Assembly (NCBI GenBank): GCA_963728765.1
Contig: CAVSKX010000002.1
Location: 496,001-560,000, forward strand
Origin: AC-32 sp963728765
GTDB lineage: Bacteria > Actinomycetota > Thermoleophilia > Gaiellales > Gaiellaceae
Direction of reading: 5' to 3'
Length of the DNA: 64,000 nt
Shown here: one piece after another, positions 24,284 through 32,827 of the stretch
Layout: every line of letters starts with the position of its first letter
Position numbering within the stretch: position 1 is the first letter of the stretch
Position numbers and translations under genes: made by a program
Notes under the pieces: generated by a model
The model's input: only the letters and a program-made list of their open reading frames with translations
Told to the model about the DNA's origin: nothing
The model's database searches: none

Positions 24284-25464
24284 CGACGAGTGACGGCTCC
24301 TTCTTTGAGTGCGCCACTGCCGGCAGGGGCCACGGGTGCGGTGAGGTCTCGCTGCTCCTCGATGGCGGGCGAGTAGAACCGTTGCGCGATGGCAGTCGGT
24401 ACGATCGCCGAAAGGACGACGACGGCGATCAAGAGTGAGAACTGGGTACGGTCGATTATGTGGGCGCTGAGACCGTAGAGCGAGGTGATCGTGCCGAATG
24501 TGAGCCCGGTCGACATCAGCAGCGTCGTGAAAACGGCGTGCGGAGCGGTATAGCGGCGTGCGAGCGGGAAGACCCCGGCCAGCTTCGGGACCATCTTCCC
24601 CACGAAGAGGAGCGCGAGGGGGCCGAGGTTGGCCCAAAGCGCACTGGTCGAGACGTTCATGCCCCCCTTCAGGAAGAAAAAGGGCGTGAGAAAGGCGAAG
24701 GCGACGACGCGCATCCTGTCTTGCTCTCGCCGATGCTTCACGTAGTGGGACGACATGACCAGTCCGAGCACGAAGGCAGGGAGCGCGGCCTGGGAGTTGG
24801 CGCGAGTGCCGAGCCACATGAGAACGAACAGACAGGCGAAGGCGAGCTTGATCTCCGGCTCGATCACCCTGTCGCCGTAGCGGGAGAAAAACCAAGGCGA
24901 CAGCTTTGGCAGCGCAACGATCAAACCCACCGACACGAGCGCGAACGGGACGATCCAGACTGTCGGCTTGATGAACAGGACAGTCAATCCCGCGACGGTG
25001 GCGATGTCGGTGACGAACGTGGCCGACATCAGCCGCTTGCCAACCAGCTCCCGGTTCAGGCCGGTCTCGACCAGCACCGCGTAGACGACGGCAAGACTTG
25101 TTGTCGAGAGCGCGAGTCCGCCGATCTCGGCCTGACGCCTTGACCAGTCCAGGGCGTAGAAGCAGAGGAGGCCGACGACGGCGAACGGCGCGAAGAAGCT
25201 CACGAGCCCGATCGCAACCGACGCTCGCCATTCGCGCCGGAACTGCGGCACGTCCACCTCCGCGCCGGCCAGGAAGGTCAGCACTATCCCTGCGAACGAG
25301 CCGATGAAGGCAAGCCAGCTCGGCACGTCAAGTCCGAACGCGTTGCCGACGACCACACCGAGCAGCAACTCGATCAGCGCGACCGAGATCCCAATCTCAA
25401 CCGAGACCGTCGACGCGAGAAGGATCGTTCCCGCCAGCAGAGCCGCAACCGCGATGTCGCTCAT
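24280..25464 (-). CDS. Cation:proton antiporter (CPA2/KefB-like)
   Basis: 394 residues with about 12 hydrophobic segments, including IELLLGVVVGNAFGLDVPSW, TFLAGAEVDVPQFRREWRAS, SATFVTDIATVAGLTVLF and FLTPFFFLKGGMNVSTSALW. FLAGAEVD and FFFLKGGM are signature regions of the Na+(K+)/H+ exchanger family. No RCK/TrkA-N domain follows, so it is the transporter part only. A hairpin overlapping the ribosome site precedes the ATG. A broken CDF gene is coupled downstream. Confidence 0.9.
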   Translation of the reverse strand: MSDIAVAALLAGTILLASTVSVEIGISVALIELLLGVVVGNAFGLDVPSWLAFIGSFAGIVLTFLAGAEVDVPQFRREWRASVAIGLVSFFAPFAVVGLLCFYALDWSRRQAEIGGLALSTTSLAVVYAVLVETGLNRELVGKRLMSATFVTDIATVAGLTVLFIKPTVWIVPFALVSVGLIVALPKLSPWFFSRYGDRVIEPEIKLAFACLFVLMWLGTRANSQAALPAFVLGLVMSSHYVKHRREQDRMRVVAFAFLTPFFFLKGGMNVSTSALWANLGPLALLFVGKMVPKLAGVFPLARRYTAPHAVFTTLLMSTGLTFGTITSLYGLSAHIIDRTQFSLLIAVVVLSAIVPTAIAQRFYSPAIEEQRDLTAPVAPAGSGALKEGAVTRR

Positions 25465-25466
25465 CA

Positions 25467-25497
25467 GGCCTCTACCTCCACTTGGTTGGTAGAGGCC
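25467..25497 (-). promoter_or_regulatory. Hairpin overlapping the antiporter ribosome-binding site
   Basis: On the minus strand GGCCTCTACC and GGTAGAGGCC form a perfect 10-pair stem around an 11-base loop, ending two bases before the start codon. The ribosome site GGAGG spans loop and second stem strand, so folding would hide it. No U-tract follows, arguing against a terminator. Confidence 0.55.
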
Positions 25498-25626
25498 ATT
25501 GGCTCGGATGCGAGCGGTTAACCGGGGGCCTCACCCCGCTCCAGCGGCCACGACTTTACCCAACGCGGGTCGGCGCGCGACTCGACCGGCAGCGCCGGGC
25601 GCCGCGGAGGGAACTTCGTTGCTCAC

Positions 25627-25667
25627 TGGTAAGGAGGGGGTCGACGGTTCGAGTCCGTCAGAGGGCT
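25627..25667 (+). repeat. tRNA-Thr-like 3' half, copy F
   Basis: TGGTAAGGAGGGGGTC, T-arm GACGG-TTCGAGT-CCGTC and AGAGGGCT, identical to copy A from the second base of the loop on. No recombinase tail or shared flank is obvious around it. The rest of the 25498-25844 gap holds no gene I can support. Confidence 0.85.
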
Positions 25668-25844
25668 TCGCGCGATGGGGTGCCAGATATCACTGGCCCG
25701 TGGGGGGACGCCGATAGCGGCGAACATTGCTGCCCGCTGCCACAGCCCCATCTCGAGCGTGTCCCCGGCGGGATCCTCCGGCCAGACATTGATGACTCTG
25801 TCGAGCGAGCGATGCAACGGGTCCGTTGCGGAAAACCGAGGCTG

Positions 25845-26471
25845 CTACGCCGGGCCGATCAGACCGTTCGCGAGGGCGTAGTTCACGAGCTGCGCCCGGG
25901 TGTCGAAGTGGAGCTTGCGCATGATGCTCGCGCGGTGCATCTCGGTCGTGCGGGTCGAGATGAAGAGCTCTTTCGCGATCTCCTGGTTCGTGTGGCCGAG
26001 GGCTATCAGCCGAAGGACGTCGAGCTCACGCTGTGACAGCGGTCCGACCGGCGCCCGTCTCGAGGAGACAAGGCTCGCCCCGACCTCGGGATGGACGTAC
26101 GCGTGGCCCTCGGCGACCGACTGCACAGCCGTCACGAGCTCAGCCTCGCTCGCCCGCTTGACCGAGTACCCCGTGGCTCCGGCCTCGAGCGCCTTCTCGA
26201 CCGTCCCCGGCTCGGCGCTCGAAGAGAGCATCAGCACGCGACTCCCCGGCGAGACTCCGAGCAGCTCGGGAATGAGCGCGATTCCGCCCTCCCCGGCCAT
26301 GAGGACGTCGAGCAGGATCACGTCCGGCTTGTGCGCGCGTGCGAGAACGACTGCGCGTTCCTCGGTGCCGGCCTCGCCGACGACCTCGATCCCGTCGGCC
26401 TGATCCAGGATCAGCCGGATGCCGGCGCGAACGACAGCGTGATCGTCCACGAGCAGCGCCCGTACGGTCAT
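25845..26471 (-). CDS. NarL/FixJ-family response regulator
   Basis: 208 residues. The receiver domain has the acidic pair in LLVDDHAVVRAG, phosphoacceptor Asp in DVILLDVLMAGEGG, the switch region LMLSSS and the Lys in GYSVKRASEAEL. The LuxR-type output domain reads LSQRELDVLRLIALGHTNQE with IAKELFISTRTTEMHRASIM. Divergent from the PAS-GAF histidine kinase, its likely partner; the stimulus is unknown. Confidence 0.93.
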   Translation of the reverse strand: MTVRALLVDDHAVVRAGIRLILDQADGIEVVGEAGTEERAVVLARAHKPDVILLDVLMAGEGGIALIPELLGVSPGSRVLMLSSSAEPGTVEKALEAGATGYSVKRASEAELVTAVQSVAEGHAYVHPEVGASLVSSRRAPVGPLSQRELDVLRLIALGHTNQEIAKELFISTRTTEMHRASIMRKLHFDTRAQLVNYALANGLIGPA

Positions 26472-26625
26472 GGCCGAACGCTACCGCTCGTTGGCGCGAT
26501 AATCGATCTCGACGCCGAGCGCAGCCTCTCACTCCGCCTCCGTCGGCGACGACGCTCAGCTGCGGATCGCCGAGCAAGCCGCAGACGGCCTCTACATCGT
26601 CGACCCGGACGGCAACTTCACGTAC

Positions 26626-28107
26626 GTGAACCCGGCCGCAGTCGCGCTCTTCGGGTACGGCGACGAGTCGGAGCTGCTCGGGCGGAACAGCCACGCGACG
26701 ACTCACTACAAGCGGCCGGACGGCTCCCCGTATCCGCCGGAGGAGTGCCCGCTGCTGAGGCCGCGCACGACCGGCGAGAGCGTCCGCGTCGAAGACGACT
26801 GGTTCTTCCGGCGGGACGGCACGATGATCCGTGTGGCGTACTCGTCCGCGCCATTCCCCATGGAGTCGGGGACCGGCGCTGTCGTCGCGATCCGCGACAT
26901 GACCGAGCTGCGGGAAGCAGAGGACGAGCTCCGTCTCTTGCAGACGGCGATCGCCCTGATCAGTGCGGCCGAGACCTTCGAAGAGGCGATCGCGTGCGTG
27001 ATCCGCGAGGTCTGCGTGCAATCCGGGTGGGTCGCAGGCGAGATGTGGATCCCGGACAAGGGCTACGCCCGGCTCGGGCTGGCGCCGGGCTGGTGGGCGG
27101 CCTCGCCCGAGATGGAGGCCTTCTTCGTCGAGGCGAGCGCGCCGCAGACGATGGGGTCGGGTGAAGGGCTTCCGGGCCTTGTCTGGGAGACGAAACGGGC
27201 GGCCTGGATCGACGTCGCGACCACGAAGCGCGAAGGCCCGCGGATCGACACGGCGCGCCGGGTCGGCTTCGCCGCCGGCGTGGCGATGCCCGTGCTCGCC
27301 GAGGGCGAGGTGGTCGCGATCCTAGGCTTCTTCGCCGACCATCGCCGAACGGAGGACGACCGCTGGACGGACGTCCTCTCGGCGATCGCTGCTCAGCTCG
27401 GCCCGGTTCTGCTGCGCAAGCGTGCAGAAGACGAGCTCGCACGCCAGGCGATTGAGCTCGCACGCTCGAACGCCGACCTGAAGCTGTTCGCCGAGCTGAC
27501 CGCGCACGAGCTCCAGCAGCCGCTCCATGCAGTCGTCGCCACACTCGGGCGCGCCCTGGACGGCTCACAGGACCGCGACGAGCTGCTCGCGACCGCGCTT
27601 TCGTCAGCCCGCCGGCTCGAGGACTCGATCAACGCTCTCCTCAGGTACGCCACGGTCGGCGAGCCGGAGACGCGCACAGTCTCCGCCGACGATATCGTCG
27701 GCCAGGCGATCGCCGACCTGGAGTTCGAGCTGGAAGGGGCCGGCGCCGAGGTCGTCCGAAAGCCGCTCCCGACGCTCGACGCCGATCCGGCGCAGCTGCG
27801 CGCCGTCTTCCGCAACCTGCTCTCGAACGCGGTTCGCTATCGCTCGAGCGAGCCGTTGCGAATCGAGATCGGAGCGGCGGACAGGGCGCTGTACGTGCGC
27901 GACAACGGACGCGGCATCGACCCGATCGACCACCGGCGCGTCTTCGAGCTCTTCCGCCGCGGAGCCTCCGCGGGAGACGTCGATGGGATCGGGATCGGCC
28001 TCTCGCTCGCACGACGGATCGTCGAGGCGCACGACGGCGAGCTCTGGCTCGAGTCGGCCCCGGGGCACGGCACGACCTTCTTCTTCACGCTCGCCTCGAC
28101 CGCCTGA
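26626..28107 (+). CDS. PAS-GAF sensor histidine kinase
   Basis: The annotated GTG gives 493 residues but starts inside the PAS domain: in the same frame EQAADGLYIVDPDGNFTYVN lies upstream, and back to a stop at 26500 there is no ATG, GTG or TTG. A CTG at 26569 or an ATC codon may be used, or the start was lost. Domains in order: PAS, GAF (about residues 110-260), a HisKA-like helix with His in LTAHELQQPLHAVVATLG, and HATPase with N box LLSNAVRY, DNGRGIDPID and GIGIGLSLARRIVEAHDGEL. Partner of the divergent NarL regulator. Confidence 0.88.
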   Translation: MNPAAVALFGYGDESELLGRNSHATTHYKRPDGSPYPPEECPLLRPRTTGESVRVEDDWFFRRDGTMIRVAYSSAPFPMESGTGAVVAIRDMTELREAEDELRLLQTAIALISAAETFEEAIACVIREVCVQSGWVAGEMWIPDKGYARLGLAPGWWAASPEMEAFFVEASAPQTMGSGEGLPGLVWETKRAAWIDVATTKREGPRIDTARRVGFAAGVAMPVLAEGEVVAILGFFADHRRTEDDRWTDVLSAIAAQLGPVLLRKRAEDELARQAIELARSNADLKLFAELTAHELQQPLHAVVATLGRALDGSQDRDELLATALSSARRLEDSINALLRYATVGEPETRTVSADDIVGQAIADLEFELEGAGAEVVRKPLPTLDADPAQLRAVFRNLLSNAVRYRSSEPLRIEIGAADRALYVRDNGRGIDPIDHRRVFELFRRGASAGDVDGIGIGLSLARRIVEAHDGELWLESAPGHGTTFFFTLASTA

Positions 28108-28214
28108 CCGCGGCCCTCGGTTTTTCCGCAACACCGCCGTGTTTTGCCCCATAGTCGGCGCGCGAGCGCGTGAGCACCATCGGAGTCGACCCTACGAACA
28201 CAAGGAGACCTCCG

Positions 28215-30443
28215 ATGAAGCGCATCGACAACAGCCAGAAACAAGGCCTTACCGAGCGGCTCGGGCGATGGGGCTCCGAGCATCGCGTCCGGGCAATTCT
28301 CCTCTGGCTCGCGCTACTGCTCGTCGCGATCGTCGCGGCCGGAGTCGGCGCGAAGACCCTCTCCTCCTCTGGCGAACTGGCCGGTGAGTCCGCCAAGGCC
28401 GAACGCATGCTCGAGCAGGGCGGCTTCCAGCGGACCGCCGCCGAGGAGATCCTGCTCCAGACACGAAACGGCGACAGCATCCGCACGAAGACCGGGCGAC
28501 AAGCCGCCCGCGAGCTCGTCGCCAGCGTCACCGCCACCGGGCGCGTCAAGGGCGTCCGCGACCCATTCGCCGCAGGCAACGCAGGCCAGCTGAGCCGCGA
28601 TGGACGCTCGGCGCTCGTCCTGTTCTCGATGAAGGGCAAGGCCGACACGGCCAAGAACCGGGTCGAGCCCGTGCTCGACGCGGTCAACCGGGTCGCTGAG
28701 GCGAATCCACAGCTCCGGATCGATCAGTTCGGCCAGGCGTCGGCCGGCAAGGCCCTCGACGAGACCGTCAACAAGGACTTTGCCCGGGCCGAGGTCATCT
28801 CGATCCCGCTGACGTTCGTGATCCTGTGGCTCGCGTTCGCGGCGCTCGTGGCGGCGCTGCTACCGGTCGTGCTCGCGCTGAGTGCGATCGTGATCGCAAC
28901 CGGGCTCGTCACGCTGACGAGCCACGCGTTTCCGATCGACTCCGGAGCGAACTCGATGATCCTGCTCATCGGTCTCGCGGTCGGCGTCGACTACTCGCTG
29001 TTCTACTTCCGCCGAGCCCGTGAGGAGCGGGTCGGCGGCGTCTCGAGCCAGGACGCGGTCGTCAGGGCGGCGGCGACCTCGGGCAAGGCGATCCTCACGT
29101 CCGGGATGACCGTCGTCGCTGCGATGCTGGCGATGCTCATCACCGGCCTCGGGACGTTCATCGGGATGGCCGAGGGAACGGCGATCGTGGTCGGCGTGGC
29201 GATGCTCGGCTCGCTGGTCGTCCTGCCGGCCGTCATGGCGAAGCTCGGTGACCACGTCGACCGCGTCCGGATCCCGTTCCTCGGCCGTAGGCTCGAGCGG
29301 CGTCGAGCAGAGGGCGAGAGCCGCATCTGGGCGGCGATCGTCCGGCCGGCGCTGGCCAGGCCGATCCTGACCGCAGGCATCACGGCCGGGCTCCTCGTGG
29401 TGCTCGCCGTACCGGCGCTCCAGCTCAGGACCGCATCACCCGGCGTCACCGACCTGCCCCAGAGCCTCGCTGTGATCAAGACGTACAACCGGATCCAGCA
29501 GGCCTACGGTGCGAACCCCGTGCCGGCGCAGGTCGTGATCTCGGCGGACAACGTCGACTCCAAGCCGGTGCGGGCCGCGATCGCCGATCTCGAGCGCAAG
29601 GCGCTCGCCACCGGCGAGATGCACGAGCCGGTCCAGGTCGACGTCAACCGCCGGCACACACTGGCCGTCGTCTCGATCCCGCTCGCCGGCGACGGGACGA
29701 ACACAGCGTCGGAGCATGCGCTCCAGACGCTTCGCGGGTCGGTCGTGCCGAAGACGGTCGGCCGGATCGCAACCGCCCACGTGACCGGGTTCACGGCCGG
29801 CTCGGTCGACTTCAACAAGCAGCTCGGCTCGCGGGCGCCACTCGTGTTCGCCTTCGTCCTCGGCCTGGCGTTCATGCTTCTGCTCTGGACGTTCCGCTCG
29901 CTCGTGATTCCGGCCACGGCGATCGTGCTCAACCTGCTCTCGGTCGGCGCAGCGTACGGCGTGCTCGTCTCGGTCTTCCAGGGCGGCTGGGGCATCATCC
30001 ACGTCCCCGGCATCCACCACGGCCCGATCACCGCGTGGCTGCCGCTCTTCCTGTTCGTGATCCTCTTCGGCCTCTCGATGGACTACCACGTGTTCATCCT
30101 CAGCCGGATCCGCGAGGGGCACGATCAGGGTCTCAACACCCGTGAGGCGATTCGGAGCGGGATCACCCACTCCGCCGGCGTGATCACGAGCGCGGCGATC
30201 GTGATGGTCGCCGTCTTCTCGACGTTCGCCACCTTGTCGGTCACGTCGATGAAGCAGCTCGGGGTCGGGCTCGCCGTCGCGATCCTCCTCGACGCGACGG
30301 TCGTCCGCGGCCTGCTCCTTCCGGCCGTGATGACGCTGCTCGGCGAGCGCAACTGGTACCTCCCGCGCTGGCTCGAGCGGCTGATCTCGCGCGAACGGCG
30401 TGAGCCACAGCCGTATGGGATCCCCCTCCCGCACGCGAAGTAG
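28215..30443 (+). CDS. MMPL/RND-family membrane transporter (YdfJ-like)
   Basis: 742 residues from the ATG at 28215 with AAGGAGA upstream. It is a tandem duplication of an extracytoplasmic loop plus membrane block: helix 1 at RAILLWLALLLVAIVAAGVG, first MMPL core GLAVGVDYSLFYFRRAREER, second core LFGLSMDYHVFILSRIREGH. These GxxxDY segments carry the proton-relay Asp-Tyr pair. Members export lipids or hydrophobic compounds. A strong terminator-like hairpin follows. Confidence 0.9.
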   Translation: MKRIDNSQKQGLTERLGRWGSEHRVRAILLWLALLLVAIVAAGVGAKTLSSSGELAGESAKAERMLEQGGFQRTAAEEILLQTRNGDSIRTKTGRQAARELVASVTATGRVKGVRDPFAAGNAGQLSRDGRSALVLFSMKGKADTAKNRVEPVLDAVNRVAEANPQLRIDQFGQASAGKALDETVNKDFARAEVISIPLTFVILWLAFAALVAALLPVVLALSAIVIATGLVTLTSHAFPIDSGANSMILLIGLAVGVDYSLFYFRRAREERVGGVSSQDAVVRAAATSGKAILTSGMTVVAAMLAMLITGLGTFIGMAEGTAIVVGVAMLGSLVVLPAVMAKLGDHVDRVRIPFLGRRLERRRAEGESRIWAAIVRPALARPILTAGITAGLLVVLAVPALQLRTASPGVTDLPQSLAVIKTYNRIQQAYGANPVPAQVVISADNVDSKPVRAAIADLERKALATGEMHEPVQVDVNRRHTLAVVSIPLAGDGTNTASEHALQTLRGSVVPKTVGRIATAHVTGFTAGSVDFNKQLGSRAPLVFAFVLGLAFMLLLWTFRSLVIPATAIVLNLLSVGAAYGVLVSVFQGGWGIIHVPGIHHGPITAWLPLFLFVILFGLSMDYHVFILSRIREGHDQGLNTREAIRSGITHSAGVITSAAIVMVAVFSTFATLSVTSMKQLGVGLAVAILLDATVVRGLLLPAVMTLLGERNWYLPRWLERLISRERREPQPYGIPLPHAK

Positions 30444-30462
30444 AGGCTTTCACCCCTCCGAC

Positions 30463-30492
30463 CGAGGCCCGCGCTACCCGGCGCGGGCCTCG
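30463..30492 (+). terminator. Hairpin downstream of the MMPL gene
   Basis: CGAGGCCCGCGC and GCGCGGGCCTCG form a 12-pair stem with a six-base loop (TACCCG), 20 bases after the stop. GC-rich stems without a long U-tract are usual for terminators in high-GC actinobacteria. Confidence 0.7.
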
Positions 30493-30496
30493 CTTG

Positions 30497-30828
30497 TCAG
30501 CGATGCATGGGCTGGGCAGCCAACGTGCGGCCGCTTGATCTCAGCATCGCGCAGGCATCCGCGACTCCCGCTGCCATCGATGCTTCAGCTGCACGACCCC
30601 AGGCGCGTGGGTCATACGCCCTCTTGTCACCGAGGCGGCCGTCCGTCTGCAAGACGCCGTCGTAGTTTCGGAAAGCTGGACGATCCCGTCCGACCGTGCG
30701 TCCGCGAGACCGGCGAGAGCAGCGTTGAGCGTCGTCGACGAGCTGACCTTGACGGCCGGGCAGGCATAGCCGTCCCTCCTCGCCGCATCCAGCATCTCGA
30801 CGTACTGCTCCGGTGTGGCAAGGGCCAA
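30497..30828 (-). pseudogene. fba: Class II fructose-bisphosphate aldolase with a large internal deletion
   Basis: A TTG at 30828 with GGAGG seven bases upstream starts LALATPEQYVEMLDAARRDG, VKVSSSTTLNAALAGLAD and SDGIVQLS, the aldolase N-terminus. Near 30665 it jumps, with a frame change, to NYDGVLQTDGRLGDKRAYDP then AWGRAAEASMAAGVADAC, the C-terminus of the same enzyme. Some 230 codons carrying the zinc ligands and active site are missing. Certainly non-functional. Confidence 0.85.
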
Positions 30829-30911
30829 CGAGATACCTCCGGTCGCGCAACCCGGCGCTTCGGCCGCCGATCGCGAGTCCACGCCTGACGTGGCTGCCCG
30901 GGATACATCTC

Positions 30912-30921
30912 AACGGCCGTT
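30912..30921. promoter_or_regulatory. Palindrome upstream of metal-sensing ArsR gene
   Basis: AACGGCCGTT, perfect over 10 bases, 14 bases before the GTG start. It is a plausible ArsR operator, with TAGACT just after it as a weak -10-like hexamer. Confidence 0.45.
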
Positions 30922-30934
30922 AGACTGTTTTCTC

Positions 30935-31285
30935 GTGTCGGATGATCGGTGCGACCTGCTCTGCCTGGACCTGGCCAAGGCGGAGGCGATCCGTGCCGCG
31001 CGACCCTCCGAACAGGAGACACACAGGCTGGCCGAGGGATTCCGCGCCCTCGGCGATCCGACACGGCTGACCGTCGCGCTCGCGCTGCGCGAGGGCGGCG
31101 AGCTCTGTGTCTGCGATCTCGCCTGGATCAGTGAGCGCGCCGAGAACCTCGTCTCGCACCACCTGCGCGCGCTCCGCCAAGCCGGGCTTGCCGACTACCG
31201 CCGCGACGGCAAGATGGCGCTCTACTCGCTCACCGAGCGCGGCCGCATCCTGCTCGACACGATCGCCTCCAAGCTCTTGGCATGA
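30935..31285 (+). CDS. ArsR/SmtB-family metal-sensing repressor (CmtR/CadC-like)
   Basis: 116 residues from a GTG giving VSDDRCDLLCLDLAKAEAIR; the frame is open upstream but not family-like. The winged helix contains the metal box ELCVCDLAWISERAENLVSH and LRQAGLADYRRDGKMALYSL. The N-terminal CDLLC plus CVC is the thiolate arrangement of Cd/Pb/Zn sensors, which release DNA on metal binding. Its stop overlaps the start of the cation transporter (ATGA), so the two form a metal-efflux operon. Confidence 0.9.
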   Translation: MSDDRCDLLCLDLAKAEAIRAARPSEQETHRLAEGFRALGDPTRLTVALALREGGELCVCDLAWISERAENLVSHHLRALRQAGLADYRRDGKMALYSLTERGRILLDTIASKLLA

Positions 31286-31935
31286 GCACGACGGTCGAAC
31301 TACAACGGCGACTCTCCCCGGTACCTCAACCCCCGGAACGGGCGGCGCTCGAACGGCGCGCGAAGCTCCTCGCCTGGGGCGGCAATGCCTGGCACTTCAT
31401 CGAGTTCGCGATCGCCGCCGCCGCCGGCATCGCCGCCGGCTCGGTCGCCCTGATCGGATTCGGCATCGACAGCGTGATCGAAGCGCTCGCCGGAGGCGTC
31501 ATCGTCTGGCTGTTCAGCGGCGGCCGCGGCTCCTCGCACACTGCCGAGCGAAGAGCACAGCGGCTGATCGCCGCGAGCTACGCGATCCTCGTCGCCTACA
31601 TCGGCGTCGAGGCGATCCGCGACCTGCTCGGCGGCGATCACCCCGAGGTGAGCTGGGTCGGGATCGGGCTGGCGGCCTTTACGGCGCCCACGATGCCGCT
31701 GCTCGCCCGCGCCAAGCGCAACGTCGGGCGCAAGCTCAACTCCTCGGCGACCGTGTCCGAGGCGAGCCAGAACATGATCTGCGCCTACCTCTCGATCGCG
31801 CTTCTGCTCGGGCTGCTCGCCAACGCACTGCTCGGCTGGTGGTGGGCCGACCCCGCCGCCGCGCTCGTGATCGCCGCGGTCGCCGTACGTGAGGGGATCG
31901 ACAGCTGGCGCGGCGACAGCTGCGACTGCTGCTGA
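31282..31935 (+). CDS. Cation diffusion facilitator-like heavy-metal efflux protein
   Basis: 217 residues with six membrane segments: KLLAWGGNAWHFIEFAIAAA, SVALIGFGIDSVIEALAGG (Asp of the metal site), AASYAILVAYIGVEAIRDLL, LNSSATVSEASQNMICAYLS and WWADPAAALVIAAVAVREG. The C-terminus SWRGDSCDCC gives a terminal cysteine cluster likely to bind soft metals. It lacks the long cytoplasmic domain of typical CDF proteins. Coupled to the ArsR sensor, so export of Cd, Zn or Pb is the likely job. Confidence 0.88.
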   Translation: MSTTVELQRRLSPVPQPPERAALERRAKLLAWGGNAWHFIEFAIAAAAGIAAGSVALIGFGIDSVIEALAGGVIVWLFSGGRGSSHTAERRAQRLIAASYAILVAYIGVEAIRDLLGGDHPEVSWVGIGLAAFTAPTMPLLARAKRNVGRKLNSSATVSEASQNMICAYLSIALLLGLLANALLGWWWADPAAALVIAAVAVREGIDSWRGDSCDCC

Positions 31936-32169
31936 CCCAGCCGGTGTTGCCTCACGCTCGGCCATTGATCAGCGAGATGTGGCGCGCTGGAATTCGGACG
32001 AGCATCCGTAGAGCCAGAGCAGCGATCCACTTGGCAGAGCGCCATCGCCGGGCGGCACGGACGCACGACGCCGCGGCCGCCCGGGCGACGAAGTGCGCGC
32101 GGACCTCGAGCGTCGCAACGCAGAAATGGAACGGGCACGTCGAGCGGGTGCTCGAGCGGCTCGATGCGA

Positions 32170-32706
32170 TCACGAACCGTCGGCATCGCCGTGCTCCGGG
32201 TGCTGTTTTCCGGGCGGCTCCTCCTGGTCAGGCGTTGAGGGCTGCCACTCCAAGGCCGTGAAGCCTGCGGAGTGGACCCCGAGCGCAATGAGGGAGCTTC
32301 CGAAGACCACCGCGCCGGCGATCCAGTGGAGGTGCCAGAACCCGGCGACCAGTCCCAGGAAGGCGGCGGCCTGAGCGATGGCTCTCGCGCCTGCCACGGT
32401 GCGCGAGCTGGTCCGACGGCGCCGGAACTGTTCCTGCCGGTTGACCATGATGAGGGCGGCGAGGAGCGGGATCGCAACCGCGAAGGCAAGGACGCAGGTC
32501 ATGGCGGAGGTGTCCAGGGGGTACGGGAGTAGCGCCTGCACGAAGACGAGGCCGATCGCCACCAGCCCGCCGTAGATCAGGTTGTCCTGGCGGAGCCACT
32601 CCTCTCCCAGCTCAGGATCCTACGTGAGGTGGCGCGCGAGCCGGTCGGCTTCCTCCTCCGCAGCTTTCTTGCGCTCTCTTGCGTGCTGCGCTGCGTCCTC
32701 GTTCAC
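32170..32706 (-). pseudogene. Small membrane protein interrupted by an in-frame TAG
   Basis: From a GTG at 32706 the frame gives a charged helix VNEDAAQHARERKKAAEEEA then DRLARHLT, meets TAG (32622-32620), and continues in the same frame DPELGEEWLRQDNLIYGGLV with three or four hydrophobic helices (AMTCVLAFAVAIPLLAALIM; FLGLVAGFWHLHWIAGAVVF) and an acidic tail. An inner GTG at 32562 could start the membrane part alone. Either a nonsense mutation, suppression, or two adjacent ORFs. I do not recognise the family. Confidence 0.5.
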
Positions 32707-32827
32707 GGTCACCGCCCCGCGGGGCTCGCCCCGGTCCGGGTGGCTGGCGGGGCTAATCGTCGTTCCCTCAGATCACGTTGACCCTACCGCGATCGGGAAG
32801 AATGACCGGCTCGAAAGCAGGGGTCGA

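Noticed and set aside
24077..25231. 384-codon minus-strand open frame over the antiporter
   Set aside because: Out-of-frame shadow of the antiporter. Only its last part coincides with the CDF remnant, which is reported separately.
32714..32723. CCCCGCGGGG palindrome as terminator
   Set aside because: It lies between divergent starts, where a terminator is not expected, and is short and common in GC-rich DNA.
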